The position numbers and the translations under genes are program-made. Source: Eriocheir sinensis (taxonomy: Eukaryota; Arthropoda; Malacostraca; Decapoda; Varunidae). Taken from it: a DNA stretch of 64,000 nt. Each line of letters starts with the position of its first letter. Within the stretch, counting starts at the first letter, position 1. The notes under the pieces are model-generated. The model did no database searches and was not told where the DNA came from. It was given only the letters and a program-made list of their open reading frames with translations. The DNA lies in NCBI RefSeq assembly GCF_024679095.1, contig NC_066577.1:4454001-4518000 (forward strand). The letters run 5' to 3'. Positions 13,414 through 23,959 of the stretch are shown here, one piece after another.

Positions 13414-13487
13414 GTCACACTACCACCAGGGTCATACAACTACCCCTGGAAAGGCCCAAAACGCCTCCGAAAGCCTTGTCAAATATG
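13335..13487. repeat. (AGT)n-tailed repeat joined to a MITE fragment
   Basis: 13335-13412 repeats the block at 9200-9270 and ends in (AGT)n. 13411-13487 (CTACCACCAGGGTCATA, CGAAAGCCTTGTCAAATAT) matches the body of the GGGTCGTATTATAA MITE at 20911 and 21384. Confidence 0.65.
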
Positions 13488-13527
13488 AATGGGTACTTGG
13501 CCGCCGATCCGGACACTACACAGACGC

Positions 13528-13802
13528 CGTATCAGGACACCTCTCCTCCCGAAACTGACCTATATGTCGACCACTCCTCAAACTCTTTATAGGAGCAGTG
13601 AGTAGCGGGCTTTTTTTCACATTTGTTACCTTTTTTTTTTTACAATAAAGGAGACAGCTCATGGGCACAAAAAATAGGAAACAATAATAAAAAAAAAACC
13701 GCTACTCGCTGCTCCTAAAAAAAAAAAAAGAATCAAAAGAGGTGGCCGAAAGAGAGGTCAATTTCGGGAGGAGAGGTGTCCTGAACCGACTCCTCTGTTG
13801 TA
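13528..13802. mobile_element. Two inverted solo tails of the Jockey-like LINE
   Basis: 13528-13618 (+) has GGACACCTCTCCTCCCGAAA and AGCAGTGAGTAGCGGGC. 13645-13802 is the same tail in reverse, with GGAGACAGCTCATGGGCAC and GGGAGGAGAGGTGTCC. These are 3' UTR pieces of the LINE at 27975 and 53098, arranged tail to tail. Confidence 0.75.
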
Positions 13803-13885
13803 AAAAAAAAAAAAATTGAGACCACGGCCCCAGATCAGATGAAGTCCAGAATCGCTTCACTGGAATCACCGGTAAGCGACTTAAC

Positions 13886-14108
13886 CCTTCAGTTCGGATT
13901 TCCTACAACAAGACATCATCAAGCTACAGGAATGGAACAAAAAGTGGCTGCTACAATTCAAGGAAGAAAAATGTAAAGTCATGCATACCAATACCACATG
14001 GGAAGCACTCCACTATCAACCACAGAGACAGAGAAAGACCTGGGACTATATGTTACGCGGCTACCAGTGTAAGCCAAATCCGTCCCAATCGCAGCGAACG
14101 GGTTAACA
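13886..14108 (+). pseudogene. LINE RT fragment (LQ-WNKKWLLQF region)
   Basis: Broken frames give DIIKLQEWNKKWLLQFKEEK and the EKDLGLYVT region, the part of a LINE reverse transcriptase after the ADD box. The same segment is tandemly amplified at 16.97-17.28 and 17.62-17.92 kb. It ends with the AATCCGTCCCAATCGCAGCG motif that also flanks those arrays. Confidence 0.7.
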
Positions 14109-14384
14109 GAAAGCCTAGAGTTTACCCAAGCAGAAGTTCCGGACCTGAAAGCAAAAACTGAAACTCAACAAAAATCTGATAGAGATAACGGAAGCATAAT
14201 TGACATCTGCAAGTCACGAGTTGACGACATGGACCATCGAATCAACTATCAAGAAGACTACAGTCGGCGCCATAACCTACGCTTCTTCGGTGTTCAGGAA
14301 GAGCCTGGCGGTGTAACATGGGAGCAAACGGCGACAGTTATGACAAAGTTAACTGAAGAGACTCTACAGCTACCCTCCACGACC
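14109..14384 (+). pseudogene. LINE ORF1-like fragment (coiled coil + SRRHNLRFFGV)
   Basis: The frame encodes SLEFTQAEVPDLKAKTE, IDICKSRVDDMDHRINYQ and EDYSRRHNLRFFGVQEEPGG. A coiled coil followed by an RRM-type start is characteristic of ORF1 proteins of L1-like and other LINEs (Transposase_22-like). These coat element RNA. It is cut off by the (TTCCC)n satellite at 14385. Confidence 0.65.
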
Positions 14385-14745
14385 TTCCCTTCCTTACCCT
14401 TCCCTTCCCTTCCCTTCCCTTCCCTTCTGTTCCCTTCCCTACCCTTCCCTACCCTTCCCTTCCTTACCCTTCCCTTCCCTTCCCTTCCCTTCTGTTCCCT
14501 TCCCTACCCTTCCCTTCCCTACCATTCCCTTCCCTTCCTTACCATTCCCTCCCTTCCCTTCCCTTCCCTTCCCTTCAGTTCCCTTCCCTTCAGTTCCCTT
14601 CCCTTCCCTTCTGTTCCCTTCCTTTCCCTTCCCTTTCCTTCCCTTCCCTTCCCTTCCTTACCATTCCCTTCCCTTCTGTTCCCTTCCTTTCCCTTACCTT
14701 CCTTACCCTTATCTTCCCTTCCCTTCCCTTCTTGTCTAGTCCCTT
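14385..14745. repeat. (TTCCC)n-type pentanucleotide satellite
   Basis: About 360 bp of CCCTT units with occasional TTCTG and TTACC variants. It directly replaces the end of the LINE ORF1 fragment. 14746-15074 shows no gene. Confidence 0.9.
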
Positions 14746-15074
14746 CCCCTACTTTTCGTTTCCTGTAAATACACCACATAATTACACTTATTCTGCCCAT
14801 CCATTTATTTATCTAGCGTTTTGCATTTGCTCTCTCCACATGACTGCCAATCTTACTCATCTCATCGAATTCTTGCTTTTGCACTAATGGCCGTATTACA
14901 AGTCCAATCCGAGAATATTCATCAACGAAGACCTGCAGTGTCCAGCATCGCAGGCAATAAAAAGAACAGTCAGCTGAAACAAGCGAGATTGGATGGAAAA
15001 ATCGCCTGTTTCATGTACACCAAACTCATATAAGAGAGGAGTGCTCAGCAACCCAGCAACCCTGGCTCATGATA

Positions 15075-15337
15075 GGTGCGGCCACACTGCACACGGTTTG
15101 CTGGGAGGGTAGAGGGTAGCGGGACGCCTATCGGGTCAGAGGCAAGAACAAACACGTGTTATCTAATATGTGTGGCCATACAGGACGCGGGTAACGGGTA
15201 AGCTTGGAGGGAACCCGCTACCCGCGTTCTGTATGGCCACACATATTAGATGACATGTGTTTGTTCTTGCCTCTGGCCCGCTAGGCGTCCCGCTACCCTC
15301 TACCCTCCCACCAAACCGTGTGCAGTGTGGCCGCACC
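15075..15337. mobile_element. Palindromic foldback MITE (~263 bp)
   Basis: The left arm starts GGTGCGGCCACACTGCAC and the right arm ends GTGCAGTGTGGCCGCACC. The arms of about 120 bp pair almost throughout, with a short centre near 15205-15215. There is no ORF and no confident target duplication. 15338-15640 shows no recognisable gene. Confidence 0.8.
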
Positions 15338-15643
15338 CTCAGCGACTCTCCTTTGTGGCGGTGGTGTTACGGCTTCACCTGCTGGGGCTGCTGCAGGAGC
15401 GACGTCCAGTGGTGTGCAGGCCAGCAATGTTGGTGCTCGGTACTCCTCCTCCTTGTACTTGATTCAGTGACTCGAGTGCAAACCAAGAAACACACAAAAG
15501 CAAATAAGTGTGCCGCGTCAGGAAATGACGACATTCAACACAAATTATCAAAGCACACACCCTCGCTTATCTCCATACCAACAACACACACCAACCTCTC
15601 CTTGCTGGTGATTGCGTGTTCAACCCGCAATCAAGGAGCGATG

Positions 15644-15684
<41 letters not shown>

Positions 15685-15688
15685 TATG

Positions 15689-15761
<73 letters not shown>
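15644..15761. repeat. (CA)n then (TC)n microsatellites
   Basis: (CA)n at 15644-15681 and (TC)n at 15690-15761. Confidence 0.93.
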
Positions 15762-15762
<1 letters not shown>

Positions 15763-15765
15763 CTG

Positions 15766-15864
15766 GCAGTACCCATAGATCGACGATAAAGAGCATTTGC
15801 TCACGTCGGGAGGGTTAGCTGCTGGCGATTACGAGTCCAACACGTGATCAGGCCCTGGTGGTGA

Positions 15865-15896
<32 letters not shown>
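15766..15896 (+). mobile_element. SINE-3 fragment with (AC)n tail
   Basis: Contains ATAGATCGACGATAAAGAGC, GATTACGAG and GTGGTGAATT, followed by (AC)n. The same order occurs at 34395-34515, where a tRNA-like head precedes it. The CA microsatellite is therefore the SINE tail. Confidence 0.7.
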
Positions 15897-15900
<4 letters not shown>

Positions 15901-15934
15901 GCGCGCGTGTGCGCGCTACACTAGTTTTGTGCCA

Positions 15935-16865
15935 TTATTTCTCGTTCTGAACGCGTCATCGCTCATAAACCATTTGATATTGACCACATTCGTATAACCG
16001 TTGAGTATTTTAAAACATTCAATCAGCTTTACTCAGAGGCGACGTTTCTCAAGAGGGCATATTCAGGGATAAGAGCCGTTCGTCGGAAGGTTTGTTGCGC
16101 AAGGAAGAAGTCATCCTTATTGCTCGACGTAGAACACTTTCTAATTTACCAATGTTCGTATGGATGGAGGCCAAGGCTGTGCCAATATCTCTTGTGGGGT
16201 CGGACTAAACTATTGTAAAGCGAAAGTTTTACATCTATATTTTTTTTTAATAAAAAGCTTCTCTTATATACATCTATATTTTTTCAATAAAAAGCTTCTC
16301 TTAACAAAGCCCATCATTCTATTCTGTTCGTTTCATGTGCTGCGTCACTGCATTGCTGTGAGAATTTGAGGTTTAACGCAATTTTGACACCCAGGCCCTT
16401 GACGCATTGAACGCTTTTGAGTTTAACGCCGCGCATTTCGTAATTAAACCTCTTATTTCTTATTCCAACTTGTAGAACCTGGCACTTTTCTATATTGAAG
16501 GGCATCTCCCATCTATATGACAAAGCTGAAATTTTAGCCAAATATTCTTGGAGGCTTTGTCTGTCTTCGTGAGTGAGAGCCGAGTTACCAATCTTTGTGT
16601 CGTCTGCAAATTTACTCATGAAATTATTGAGTCCACACGTTACCGTCACTCTTCTAAATTATGAACAGCACTGGGCCAAGAACTGAGCCCTGAGGGACGC
16701 CACTAGTGACAGGCGCCCACTCTGAGTGAACTACAGCTATCACCACACTTTGTTGTTTGTTGCTTAACCAATATGCGATCCACTGGTGTACTTTACCGTC
16801 AATAGGTATTACGGTGTGGAACTTTATCAAACGCCTTCGTGATGGGAGCCCGAAACGCTATAACC
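15935..16865 (-). mobile_element. CR1-like LINE, internal RT fragment (copy E)
   Basis: Minus frame 16649-16314 encodes SKFADDTKIGNSALTHED (catalytic ADD box), ALSYRWEMPFNIEKCQVLQV and MRGVKLKSVQCVKGLGVKI, closely matching copies B and D. Upstream (16700-16865) [15 protein letters not shown] sequence is recognisable but broken. 15935-16200 corresponds to the thumb region. A direct duplication (TAATAAAAAGCTTCTCTTA-type) lies at 16225-16305. It is inactive and truncated at both ends. Confidence 0.8.
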
Positions 16866-16924
16866 CACGTCTCCATCCACTTCAGAACTTTACGATGCCA
16901 GTTTTTCTGAGGAGTTAAAGGTTT

Positions 16925-17285
16925 ATTACACAAGCTGTAGGAATCTTTAACCCATCCGCTGCGATTGGCATGGATTTGGCCTTCACTGGTAGCCTGGTAC
17001 CATATGCTCCCAGGTCTTTCTCTGCCTCTGTGGTGGATGGTGGAGTGTTTCCATTGTGGTATTGGTGTGCTGTATATCCCTTCACTGGTAGCCTGGTAAC
17101 ATACACTCCCAGGTCTTTCTCTGCCTCTGTGGTGGATAGTGGAGTGTTTCCATTGTGGTATTGGTGTGCTGGATATCCTTTCACTGGTAGCCTGGTAACA
17201 TATGCTCCCAGGTCTTTCTCTGCCTCTGTGGTGGATAGTGGAGTGTTTCCCATGTGGTATTGGTGTGCTGGATATCCCCTCCTAA
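16925..17285 (-). pseudogene. LINE RT-derived 99-bp tandem array, minus orientation
   Basis: Three in-frame copies on the minus strand of a 33-residue unit with HQYHNGNTPLSTTEAEKDLG and VTRLPVKGYPA. This is the RT palm-thumb segment that normally occurs once in LINEs. It is flanked by TTAACCCATCCGCTGCGATT. It is the mirror of the array at 17.62-17.92 kb. Confidence 0.75.
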
Positions 17286-17404
17286 GATGCGGACTTTACA
17301 CTTTCCTTCATTGAATTGTATAGCAGCCACTTACCGCTTCATTCCTAAGGTTTGGTGAGGTCTTTTTGTAGGAAATTCGCAGTCAAGGGGTTAAAATGGA
17401 TCTT

Positions 17405-18340
17405 CTATGGGGCGGGGCGTAGCTTGCACGAAAAAAAAAAACAGATCATAGCAATCACCGACACATGGGTGGATTTAGAAGGGAAGCATTTTTCAACGGA
17501 ATTCGAACCCCTTGGATGCGGATTTCCTACAAGAAGACATCACCAAGCTACAGAAGTGGAACAAAAAGTGGCTGCTCCAATTTAGTGAAGAAAAATGTGA
17601 GGTCAGGCATCTTGGGAGGGGAAATCCAGCACACTAATACCACATGGGAAATACTCCACTACCCACCACAGAGGCACAGAAGGACCTGGGAGCATATGTT
17701 ACCAGGCTACCAGTGAAGGGATATCCAGCACACCAATACCACATGGGAAACACTCCACTACCCACCCCAGAGGCACAGAAGGACCTGGGAGCATATGTTA
17801 CCAGGCTACCAGTGAAGGGATATCCAGCACACCAATACCACATGGGAAACACTCCACTACCCACCACAGAGGCACAGAAGGACCTGGGAGTGTATGTTAC
17901 CAGGCTACCAGTGAAGGCGAAATCCGTGCCAATCGCAGCGGACGGGTTAAAAGGATACAATGCTTTACCTGATCCTTTCACTCCTGCCCGGGTCACGAAG
18001 TTTTCTCATAGTCAAAACGGTTTTACTTTTGATCCAATGATTTCTTGTACGACACAGTTCTCACGGTGTTTTCTTCCGTCGTTGACAAGTTTATGGAATC
18101 AGTTACCCAATGAGAGTGTCCTTTCTGCAGACACATTGAAGTCTCGTGTGAATGTCTTTTTGAAACAGTAATTTTATTTTTCCTCCTTTTGGTTTTGCCT
18201 GGACAGTTTCTGAGCTAGTCGTTGCCTTGGCTTTTCCCCAGTGCCTTTTTGTATTTTGTGTAGTTCAACTTGTTGCATCTGCACCCTGAAGGGAGGCTTT
18301 GCTAGCTTATCATAATAATAATAATAATAACTTATATTCT
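17405..18340 (+). mobile_element. Rearranged LINE with EN fragment, RT array and C-terminus
   Basis: QIIAITDTWVDLEGKHFSTEF (endonuclease) is fused by a deletion to DITKLQKWNKKWLLQF (RT). Three copies of the 99-bp unit (17618-17918) follow, then YNALPDPFTPAR and TTQFSRCFLPSLTSLWNQLP with a stop at 18171. The 3' UTR ends at an (AAT)n tail (18311-18329). The order EN-RT-C-terminus is LINE-like. Large deletions and an in-frame stop at the first unit show it is inactive. Confidence 0.75.
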
Positions 18341-18404
18341 AATTCCTTGTCTGACAACTTTCCGAAATAAACAGGTTTCTTTTTTTTTGTAAGTGTAGCC
18401 TACT

Positions 18405-18408
<4 letters not shown>

Positions 18409-18473
<65 letters not shown>

Positions 18474-18723
18474 CTTGGTAATTTATCGTTATGGTGGGAA
18501 ACGAACGTTCTTTGCTTACTGACAGAGGTCTCTCTCTCTCTTTCCAAATGTTTCCTTCTTCTCCCCCTCCTCCTCCTCCCTCTCCTCCATTACGTCAACC
18601 TGTTTCCTCCTCCTCCTCCTCCACCAAGGCAACATGTTCTCCACTTCCTTCTCATCCTTAAATGGAGGGGGGTGGATGGGGTGGGAGGAAGAGTTGCACC
18701 ATCTACTGCAAGAGAGAGACAAA

Positions 18724-18812
<89 letters not shown>

Positions 18813-18942
18813 ATTTTCAAACACTTGTTCAGAAGAGAAAGAAGTGTATAGAACAGTGGTCCCAAACTAGGGTGCATATGCCCCCCTGGAATACAAGGGG
18901 GGGAGGATTCCGTCTGCCAAAAGCTGCAGTTTGGCAAGAAAT

Positions 18943-18999
<57 letters not shown>
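18409..18999. repeat. (GA)n, (CA)n and (AC)n microsatellites
   Basis: (GA)n at 18409-18470 and 18739-18810, (CA)n at 18725-18738 and (AC)n at 18945-18999, with low-complexity sequence between. No gene. Confidence 0.92.
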
Positions 19000-19001
<2 letters not shown>

Positions 19002-19148
19002 AAGGAGTAACACTGTTTGAATTATCCTCACGCGAGTTTCACGTCTAGCATACATATAAACAAAGGATGCGGGGGCGTGGGGATTTCTTAGAAGTCAAAA
19101 GGGGGCATCATGTAGAAAGTTTGGGAGCCCATGAAGGTAGAAGTAAGA

Positions 19149-19912
19149 GGGGAATTTACAGATATTTTCATACAGTATATATTCAGACCACAAGGGGAAT
19201 TTACAGATATTTTCATACAGTATATATTCAGACCACAAGGGGAATTTACAGATATTTTCATACAGTATATATTCAGACCACACGGGGAATTTACAGATAA
19301 TTTCATACAGTATATATTCAGACCACAAGGGGAATTTACAGATATTTTCATACAGTATATATTCAGACCACAAGGGGAATTTACAGATATTTTCATACAG
19401 TATATATTCAGACCACAAGGGGAATTTACAGATATTTTCATACAGTATATATTCAGACCACAAGGGGAATTTACAGATATTTTCATACAGTATATATTCA
19501 GACCACAAGGGGAATTTACAGATATTTTCATACAGTATATATTCAGACCACAAGGGGAATTTACAGATATTTTCATACAGTATATATTCAGACCACAAGG
19601 GGAATTTACAGATATTTTCATACAGTATATATTCAGACCACAAGGGGAATTTACAGATATTTTCATACAGTATATATTCAGACCACAAGGGGAATTTACA
19701 GATATTTTCATACAGTATATATTCAGACCACAAGGGGAATTTACAGATATTTTCATACAGTATATATTCAGACCACAAGGGGAATTTACAGATATTTTCA
19801 TACAGTATATATTCAGACCACAAGGGGAATTCACAGATATTTACATAGTGTAGATATTCAGACCACAAGGGGAATTTACAGATATTACATAGCGTAGATA
19901 TTCAGATCACAG
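19149..19912. repeat. 45-bp satellite, 17 units
   Basis: The unit begins GGGGAATTTACAGATATTTT and continues to ATTCAGACCACAA. About 15 units are almost identical and the last two diverge. Because 45 is a multiple of three and the unit has no stop in several frames, long ORFs appear on both strands; none is a gene. The unit resembles the reverse complement of the CR1-like LINE 3' end. Confidence 0.93.
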
Positions 19913-20235
19913 AGACCCTATAGTCCAGAATATCGTCACCCTTATAAAATAATCGCGTAAGTAATTTTTCAGCCATTTCCAGGTTTTTGTCTACATCAAA
20001 TTTTTTTTTAACATGCGACTAACATTTTTGCATAGTTACCTTCGTCATTCAGGGTTTGAGTGTTCTAGAATTGGCCTTTTCGTTTCTGCCTAAATCTTAA
20101 GCCAAATGAGATGATGACAGTTCTTTTCTGATTTCCTGAAGAGTAGAAAATATTGACTTGGGCGGTTTGTTTACGAAGGTGACGATATGTGGTCTGTCGT
20201 TAGACCTAAGTGATATCATATTGACAAACCCTTCC
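19913..20235 (-). mobile_element. CR1-like LINE 3' UTR remnant
   Basis: ACAGAGACCCTATAGTCCAG (19911-19930) and GGTCTGTCGTTAGACCTAAG (20190-20210) match the reverse-strand 3' UTR of copies B and D (CAGACCCCATGGTCCAG; GGTCTGTCCTTAAACCTAAG). About 250 bp of unrelated sequence separates them. The remnant ends at (TC)n 20241-20314. Confidence 0.6.
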
Positions 20236-20239
20236 TTCC

Positions 20240-20240
<1 letters not shown>

Positions 20241-20318
<78 letters not shown>

Positions 20319-20910
20319 GTTAACCCTGCTGGTACTAAAATTGATAACATCCCAGCTGTCGTCGACGAGGACTCCGCCGAGGCTTCAGATGACTATCATT
20401 TTTCTTCACGCAGGGACTAACAACGTCTGTAAGACACACTCGGATGTCTTGCAGACCTCCGAGAGCGAGTGTTCAAGATGCAGAGCGAGTTTTTCAACAT
20501 CCAGAACTCTGATAACGCGGGACCTACACGCAAACCACTCAACCACCGCCTCCCCAAAATCTAATGTAAATTTAATGTAGTTATATTATTAGTCAGGAAT
20601 ACGATTTCTAATTATTATATAGCGCGATATCTCTTAGTTGGCGGCTTTGGAGGAGTCGTGCGGGAATTTCCCCTATGAACATTCCTGCCGGGAGGCCCTG
20701 CTCGTAGCTGGGCCAACAGTTACTTTGCATCCGAGGTCTCTGGTTGGCCCGTGAGCCAGCGCGTCTGTGATTGGTCCATCTCTTCAATCCCTCCCCTTGA
20801 ACTTGACCTTGAAGTCGGAAGACACCCAGTGGTCCACTAACCGTGTAGCATTTGGATCGGCGTTCTCCCGTGCGATTCTGCTGAGAGGGGAAAAAGATGG
20901 GAGGAGACTA
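20241..20910. other. (TC)n then unassigned sequence
   Basis: (TC)n at 20241-20314. 20315-20910 contains an open stretch (IPAVVDEDSAEASDDYHF and further on) with stops and no domain I recognise. It may be a LINE ORF1 remnant or nothing. Confidence 0.4.
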
Positions 20911-21135
20911 TGGGTCGTATTATAAAACATTTCGTCACCCAAGAACACATATTTGACAAGGCTTTCGTAAGAGTTGTGGGCATTTCCAAGAGTAGTTTTA
21001 TGCTCCTGGTGGTACTTTGACCTTTCTTCTGTACCATGAACCTAAAGAAACACTCATTAGAACCTGACTGACCTCCTCTTTGACCTTTAGAAATAGCTGA
21101 TGTGAGAAGCCAAAGTGTCTTATAATACGGACCCA
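20911..21135 (-). mobile_element. MITE-G copy 1 (TGGGTCGTATTATAA ends)
   Basis: Starts TGGGTCGTATTATAAAACA and ends with the near-reverse complement TGTCTTATAATACGGACCCA. The body is the reverse of the element at 21384, with one copy of the CTTGTCAAATATGTG...GTACCATGAACC segment. It encodes no protein. Confidence 0.72.
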
Positions 21136-21383
21136 TGTGTGTAGCTTCCCTTTATCACCTCATTCATCGTCGCACTGATATGGCCCCCCGTCACTGGGAG
21201 AAACCCTTCCTCTCATTCGCATCCTCCAGGCAGTCTTAAGAACTATTTCGCATTATCAGCCACACCAGTTATTCCTCCACCCACTCTGCCCCAGCAGTAC
21301 TGCATTTGCCTGTCAATACTACTTTCTCTCATCTCACTCCATTCCTCCACTCCTATTTCTTCCACCACTACCCTCAACATCTC

Positions 21384-21818
21384 GGTCGGTATTATAAGAC
21401 ACTTTAGCTCCTCACATCAACAATATCTAAAGGTCAAAGACGGAGTCAATCGGGTTCTAATGAGTGTTTATTTAGGTTCATGGTACAGAAGAAGGGTCAA
21501 ACTACCACCAGGGTCATAAAAATACTTCTGGAAATGCCCCGAACCACTACGAAAGCCTTGTCAAATGAGTGTTTCCTTAGGTTCATGGTACAGAAGAAGG
21601 GTCAAACTACCACCAGGGTCATAAAAATACTTCTGGAAATGCCCCGAACCACTACGAAAGCCTTGTCAAATGAGTGTTTCCTTAGGTTCATGGTACAGAA
21701 GAAGGGTCAAACTACCACCAGGGTCATAAAAATACTTCTGGAAATGCCCCGAACCACTACGAAAGCCTTGTCAAATATGTGAACTTTGGCGACGAAATGT
21801 TTAGTAATACGGCCCCTC
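21384..21818 (+). mobile_element. MITE-G copy 2 with 105-bp array
   Basis: Begins CGGTATTATAAGACACTTT and ends AGTAATACGGCCCC. The interior has three tandem copies of a 105-bp unit (AGGTTCATGGTACAGAAG...GCCTTGTCAAATGAG), whereas copy 1 has one. The 100-aa ORF over it is an artefact of the 35-codon period. Confidence 0.75.
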
Positions 21819-21819
21819 A

Positions 21820-22162
21820 TGTCTTGCCTGCTCATACTTCTCACGTTCCAACAACAAGTGTTCCAAAGTTTCATCCACTCCTCTCTCACACATGACACAC
21901 AGCTTGCTTCCACCATTTTTCCATCTGTACACTCTGCTGTTCACCTCTAGGGACTTGGTCCTGGCTCTGAACAGCAGTTCCCTCCATCATAGAAACTTTC
22001 GTACACTGGCTGGTCCTTCTCCCTGTATCATTCCAGGGTTGGGTTCCGTCATTCCTCTTTTCCATTCTTCCTTTCCTCTCTCTTCCACACGCCTTTTGAT
22101 TTCTTTTTTGCACACCTCCATACTCTCATCCCTGATAATACCTCTCACAGACATTTCCAGTT
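21820..22162 (-). mobile_element. LINE-H, C-terminal segment (piece 3 of 3)
   Basis: On the minus strand the frame near 21915-21840 gives SKLCVMCERGVDETLEHLLL, the C-terminal Cys/His cluster of this LINE's ORF2. It is the continuation of 23349-23776 and 26426-27107 after removal of two DNA elements. The same motif occurs at 44.4 kb as SKVCQMCDRGVDET. Confidence 0.72.
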
Positions 22163-22170
22163 CTCCTGCC

Positions 22171-23340
22171 CATAGCTGGGCGTTATCGCGATAAGTTATC
22201 GCGATACACTATCGCTGATAACAAAATCAGGTTACCTGCCATCCGCTGCTTATTCAAATATATATCGGTATCTTCGTTACTTTTGTAACCAAACTAGCGA
22301 TAATCGCTACTTTTTTCCGCCTCTCAGAAAAAAAAAACGTTGTCTCCTCCCTACTGCGCATGCGTGGCCCGGGCGCCCGGTGTTGTATGAAAAAACTTCG
22401 GGGTATGAAATATCTTCGGTGAAGAGATTTCATACTTAGATCATCAACATTAAAACACTTGGTTATTTTTTTATGTTAGACTCAAAAATCAATATATCAA
22501 AGAGAAAAACCAGTGAAAAAAAATGATGATTCACTGCCTCAAATTTGATATTCCACATTCGTTTGTGAGCATGCCATGGTATTGAAGGCACCCGGGGTTG
22601 TGTTATTTGGTGTTCCATCGTCAAAAGCTGGCGCTTTTGTTTACAAACACTGGTCTCTCGTGAACTGCGCATGTTCAGACCAGTAAGCGTAGCCCTGTAC
22701 AGTCTCACAAAGCTTTTTAACACATTAAGAGTTGCTGGAAGGCTGAATCAGACAAACAGTACCACCATCCTCGCTGTTTCTAGAACGACACTCTGTACAT
22801 ATAAATACAACTCGTACAGAGTGTCGTTCTAGAAACAGCGGGGATGGTGGTAGTGGTACTGTATGTCTGATTCAGCCTTCCAGCAACTCTTAATTACGGT
22901 TATAAATCTTTGTGAGACTGTACAGGTCTACGCTTGCTGGTCTGAGCATGCGCAGTTCAGCAGTTCACGAGAGACCATGCAGTGTTTAGATGGTGGGGAC
23001 GCCAAATAACACAACACCGGTTCAGGCGTTTCTAGTATTACCGTCCATAGGTACGTGTCAACGTGTGGTTTTCAGGTTTTGTAAGTTTTCTAAAATACAG
23101 ATAATGAAAATTTGAATTCATCTATGTTTTTTATTTGAAATATCAATATAGTATCGTTTTCGCCTATCGGACTTATCGCTAGCTAGTATCGGAATTGTGG
23201 ATTTATATCGGGTATCGGTTATCGGTTACCGCCTATATTTGTGTCTCCAGTTAACGAATATCGGTTATCACCGATAAGGTTTTCCATTATCAGTTATCGG
23301 TTATCGGGAATAAGGTTTTCTATTATCGTGCCCAGCTATG
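22171..23340. mobile_element. hAT-type non-autonomous element, large internal palindrome
   Basis: CTCCTGCC at 22163-22170 is exactly repeated at 23341-23348 (8-bp target duplication). The ends are CATAGCTGGGC and GCCCAGCTATG. Subterminal TTATCGCGATA-like motifs occur on both sides. Inside, arms 22594-22800 and 22812-23024 form a nearly continuous palindrome. There is no transposase. The 8-bp duplication suggests hAT; other 8-bp families are possible. Confidence 0.82.
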
Positions 23341-23348
23341 CTCCTGCC

Positions 23349-23776
23349 CACATTTCCACTTTAATGGAGTCTGTCATCCACCTTCCATACATATCCCATT
23401 CATACTTTCTTGCCCATTTGCTCTCATTCATGCTCTGTAGCCTGACTTAACCCTGCCTTGGTTATCCTCTCCCTGAAGGAGCTCCATCTCATATTCCCCC
23501 TGATTGCTTCCACTGCTACATACCTATTGGTTCCAAAAGCTAGTCTACCTGCTTTAATTTGCACTACTTCCAGCCTATCCAGTTCATTCCTCGTCCATAC
23601 TGTCACTTAAAGCCCGTACATAATACTGGAGACTGTCACTCCCTTCCACAGACCCCACACCACTTCAAACTGACCCTACATCTTGCTACACTACTTAGCC
23701 TGCCTACCCACTGGTTTGCTCGGGCTATTCTTTCATGCTTAGTTTTATCATGCCTTTTCTCATCTAACAACATAAC
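23349..23776 (-). mobile_element. LINE-H, post-RT segment (piece 2 of 3)
   Basis: Minus frame 23606-23424 encodes WTRNELDRLEVVQIKAGRLA and AVEAIRGNMRWSSFRERI, the conserved region after the RT thumb of this LINE. It is bounded by the two DNA-element insertions. Confidence 0.75.
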
Positions 23777-23784
23777 CAGATACC

Positions 23785-23909
23785 CAGTGGCGTACCGAGG
23801 GGGGGGGCATGGGGCCATCCCCCCTCCCTTTTGCAAAGAAAAATAATAATGAATAAATAAATGTTACAGGAAAATAATAGGAATATGTATATTAGTATTA
23901 CGATTACGA

Positions 23910-23959
<50 letters not shown>

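Noticed and set aside
16160..16369. Small ORF upstream of LINE E as a host gene
   Set aside because: It spans a tandem duplication (ATAAAAAGCTTCTC) and LINE sequence read on the wrong strand.
19088..19868. 240-257-codon ORFs on both strands with 15-residue repeats
   Set aside because: They are readings of the 45-bp satellite; period divisible by three and lack of stops explain them on both strands.
20158..20580. 140-codon ORF crossing (TC)n
   Set aside because: Half is microsatellite; the remainder has no recognised domain and neighbouring frames are equally open.
21480..21782. 100-codon ORF with 35-residue repeats
   Set aside because: Readout of the 105-bp array in MITE-G; the single-unit copy at 20.9 kb has no comparable ORF on that strand.
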